64,000 nucleotides of DNA from Bacteroidia bacterium (lineage in GTDB: Bacteria; Bacteroidota; Bacteroidia; UKL13-3): positions 62,001 through 126,000 of the forward strand of contig JALONK010000002.1 of the NCBI GenBank assembly GCA_025454975.1, given 5' to 3'. The stretch's first letter is position 1. Every line of letters begins with the position of its first letter. Positions 62,550-64,000 of the stretch are shown in pieces. A program made the position numbers and the translations under genes. A model generated the notes under the pieces. That model worked only from the letters and a program-made list of their open reading frames with translations, was not told the origin of the DNA and searched no databases.

Positions 62550-64000
62550 TTACAGCTTAGCTGCAACCACTGCTATCTTTTTTATTTCTTTAACCTCTCC
62601 ATTGGTAGCAGTAATGGTAAAATGAATTAGGTAAATGCCGGGTGGCACCAAATTATCATTGTTGTTTGTGCCATCCCAAAAAATAGAACCTGAAAAGCCC
62701 AACAATTCACCCTTCATCATTTTTTTCACCTCTATTCCCGATGAGTTATAAATGCTCATACTACCTAAACAATCGAGCATATCAAGCTTGTAAGAAATTT
62801 CCATCACATCATTATAGCCATCTCCATCAGGAGAAATCGTTTGTGGATGCACTTGTAACAGTTGCGCAGAAGTGTTATAATTTATGTATTGTGAATTTTG
62901 ATAGGTAGGTGTTGCATACCCCACAGATGCCGAGGCACTAAGCCAATTTGTAACATTTGAGACAGGTTTTTGCCATTGTATTCGTTCTAAGCTTACCCCG
63001 TTATCATCATCAATCCAACTGCTATGCATGTCTTTGGTGTAGTTAAACTCTTCAAGTATTTTTCCTTGTTGATTTAATATAACCACACAACCCTTGTCGT
63101 CGGGAAATGAAGGTAAACTTACATCAATTAAGTGCTCGGGATAGCGACAATAATATTGGGATTGTATTAGCTTCACATTACTGCACAATACCAAATATGT
63201 TTGAGGTGATAGTAAACGGCCGTTTGGTGCTATCATTATCACATCTTTTAATATACCGTTTTCATCTCTTGTTGCTACCCCTACATGAGCCAAATTGATA
63301 TATTTATCAGTTGGGTTGTATATCTCTACGAAATCAACTCCGCCACTGGCAGGATTAAACAATAATTCGTTTATAATGATTCCGGATTCGACAATTGGTT
63401 CAGGAAAAGCAAACGTTACAGGATTGATTAATGTTGAAGTGTTTCCGGCACAATCCTTTACACTATCCAGCTTTAATTGATATACCTGATTTCGGCTTAA
63501 TGTATCAGGTAAAGCTAACATGATCTCAGTATACATTGGTACCACGCCTGATGCATTAAAAGTTTTTTCATTCCCATTCAACATTAACTTCATTTGCTTG
63601 AAGGTTAAAAAAGTATCAAGTGGCTCATCAAAAGTTAGCCTAAGTAATTGTTGATTAATAGGAAATACTTGTTGCAATTCAGGAGATTTTTGATCGGCAA
63701 ACACCCTTTTCACACTATTAACACGTGCGGGTGTGCCACCTGTTGGATGAATTGATGCAAGCCAATTTTCGGGTAAGCATGGATTTCGGGTGTCCATCTT
63801 TTCAAGTGAAAATCCTCCTTCCTGCTTAAACGCATCTCTGTATGATTGTTGATTATATGTTATCGCATGAATGATTCGCCCTTGTTTGTCGGATAAAGTT
63901 ATTTGATCTTCTTCATTGCCTAATGAAGGGAAATTTGATATGCCTAAAACAGTAATCTCGTTGAATAATGAAGCTGAAGCAGTTGAAGTAATTAATACGA
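62550..64000 (-). CDS. Lamin-tail-domain surface protein, 5' end outside window
   Basis: The frame stays open from the stop at 62550 to the right edge, so the N-terminus is missing; an internal ATG at 63797 is not taken as the start because the upstream frame encodes clear family sequence. That upstream part (FNEITVLGISNFPSLGNE ... SYRDAFKQEGGFSLEKMD) and IIINELLFNPASGGVDFVEIYNPTDKYINLAHV are two lamin-tail domains (calcium-binding beta-sandwich of secreted proteins). Between them is a Big_5/SbsA-like Ig domain (INQQLLRLTFDEPLDTF). The C-terminal part (PQTISPDGDGYNDVMEISYKL ... NLVPPGIYLIHFTI) is FlgD-Ig/CHU-like. It is probably a secreted, cell-surface protein; enzymatic activity is not evident. 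Confidence 0.88.
   Translation of the reverse strand, partial: VLITSTASASLFNEITVLGISNFPSLGNEEDQITLSDKQGRIIHAITYNQQSYRDAFKQEGGFSLEKMDTRNPCLPENWLASIHPTGGTPARVNSVKRVFADQKSPELQQVFPINQQLLRLTFDEPLDTFLTFKQMKLMLNGNEKTFNASGVVPMYTEIMLALPDTLSRNQVYQLKLDSVKDCAGNTSTLINPVTFAFPEPIVESGIIINELLFNPASGGVDFVEIYNPTDKYINLAHVGVATRDENGILKDVIMIAPNGRLLSPQTYLVLCSNVKLIQSQYYCRYPEHLIDVSLPSFPDDKGCVVILNQQGKILEEFNYTKDMHSSWIDDDNGVSLERIQWQKPVSNVTNWLSASASVGYATPTYQNSQYINYNTSAQLLQVHPQTISPDGDGYNDVMEISYKLDMLDCLGSMSIYNSSGIEVKKMMKGELLGFSGSIFWDGTNNNDNLVPPGIYLIHFTITATNGEVKEIKKIAVVAAKL

Noticed and set aside
63795-63797. ATG at 63797 as the start of the lamin-tail gene
   Set aside because: The frame continues upstream to the window edge with clear lamin-tail sequence, so the gene is cut by the edge.

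Overview
The window is AT-rich, gene-dense chromosome from a member of the Bacteroidota. Evidence: several very large surface proteins that end in type IX secretion (T9SS) C-terminal sorting domains (type A with a YPNPA/IPNPA-like motif, type B with a FTPDGNNVND motif), a PorV/PorQ-family outer membrane protein, DUF1573 proteins, promoters of the TTTG-N18/19-TAnnTTTG type, and few Shine-Dalgarno sequences. No rRNA, tRNA, CRISPR array, insertion sequence or prophage was seen. No gene-free stretch exceeds 300 bases; the longest (42081-42363) holds only a terminator.

Layout. 1-801: two tandem DUF1573 proteins, the first cut by the left edge. 912-2027: alanine dehydrogenase. 2172-6018: operon of exported alpha/beta hydrolase, TPR sensor kinase (LytS type) and LytTR response regulator, joined by two TTGA overlaps. 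6161-15265: a 3034-residue beta-helix T9SS cargo. 15315-16973 (-): Lnt. 17044-19313: PorV-like protein and NHL-type lipoprotein. 19326-25670 (-): 2114-residue PKD-repeat T9SS type B protein. 25737-27987 (-): pgk, vanZ-like and O-methyltransferase. 28080-31538: small lipoprotein, unknown protein, BaiN-like flavoprotein, exported thioredoxin-fold protein. 31700-36359: four-gene signalling operon with a FixL-like PAS kinase, Rcp1-like receiver, REC-PAS-kinase hybrid and REC-CRP regulator. 36368-39654 (-): three-gene operon of two unknown proteins and a membrane protein that fuses methyltransferase-like, PAP2-like and Lgt-like modules. 39797-42080: metK and oxyR, convergent. 42364-46575 (-): operon of an S74 chaperone-domain protein, a lipoprotein and a T9SS cargo, divergent from a small XRE regulator across a perfect 20-bp palindrome. 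46942-49814 (-): PpiD-like foldase and hydrolase. 49939-50670: RsmI-like methyltransferase. 50724-53441 (-): sucA. 53590-57522: fibronectin/beta-helix T9SS cargo. 57654-60417 (-): OmpR-type regulator and TPR kinase. 60599-62547: UbiA prenyltransferase and type III polyketide synthase. 62550-64000 (-): lamin-tail surface protein running off the right edge.

How it fits together. About 37% of the window encodes five large secreted proteins, so the cell invests heavily in its surface. Housekeeping genes (ald, lnt, pgk, metK, sucA, ppiD) are interleaved. The least familiar units are the triple-fusion membrane operon (36368-39654), the FixL-like relay (31700-36359), the S74/lipoprotein/T9SS operon with its palindrome (42364-46935), and the UbiA-type III PKS pair (60599-62547).
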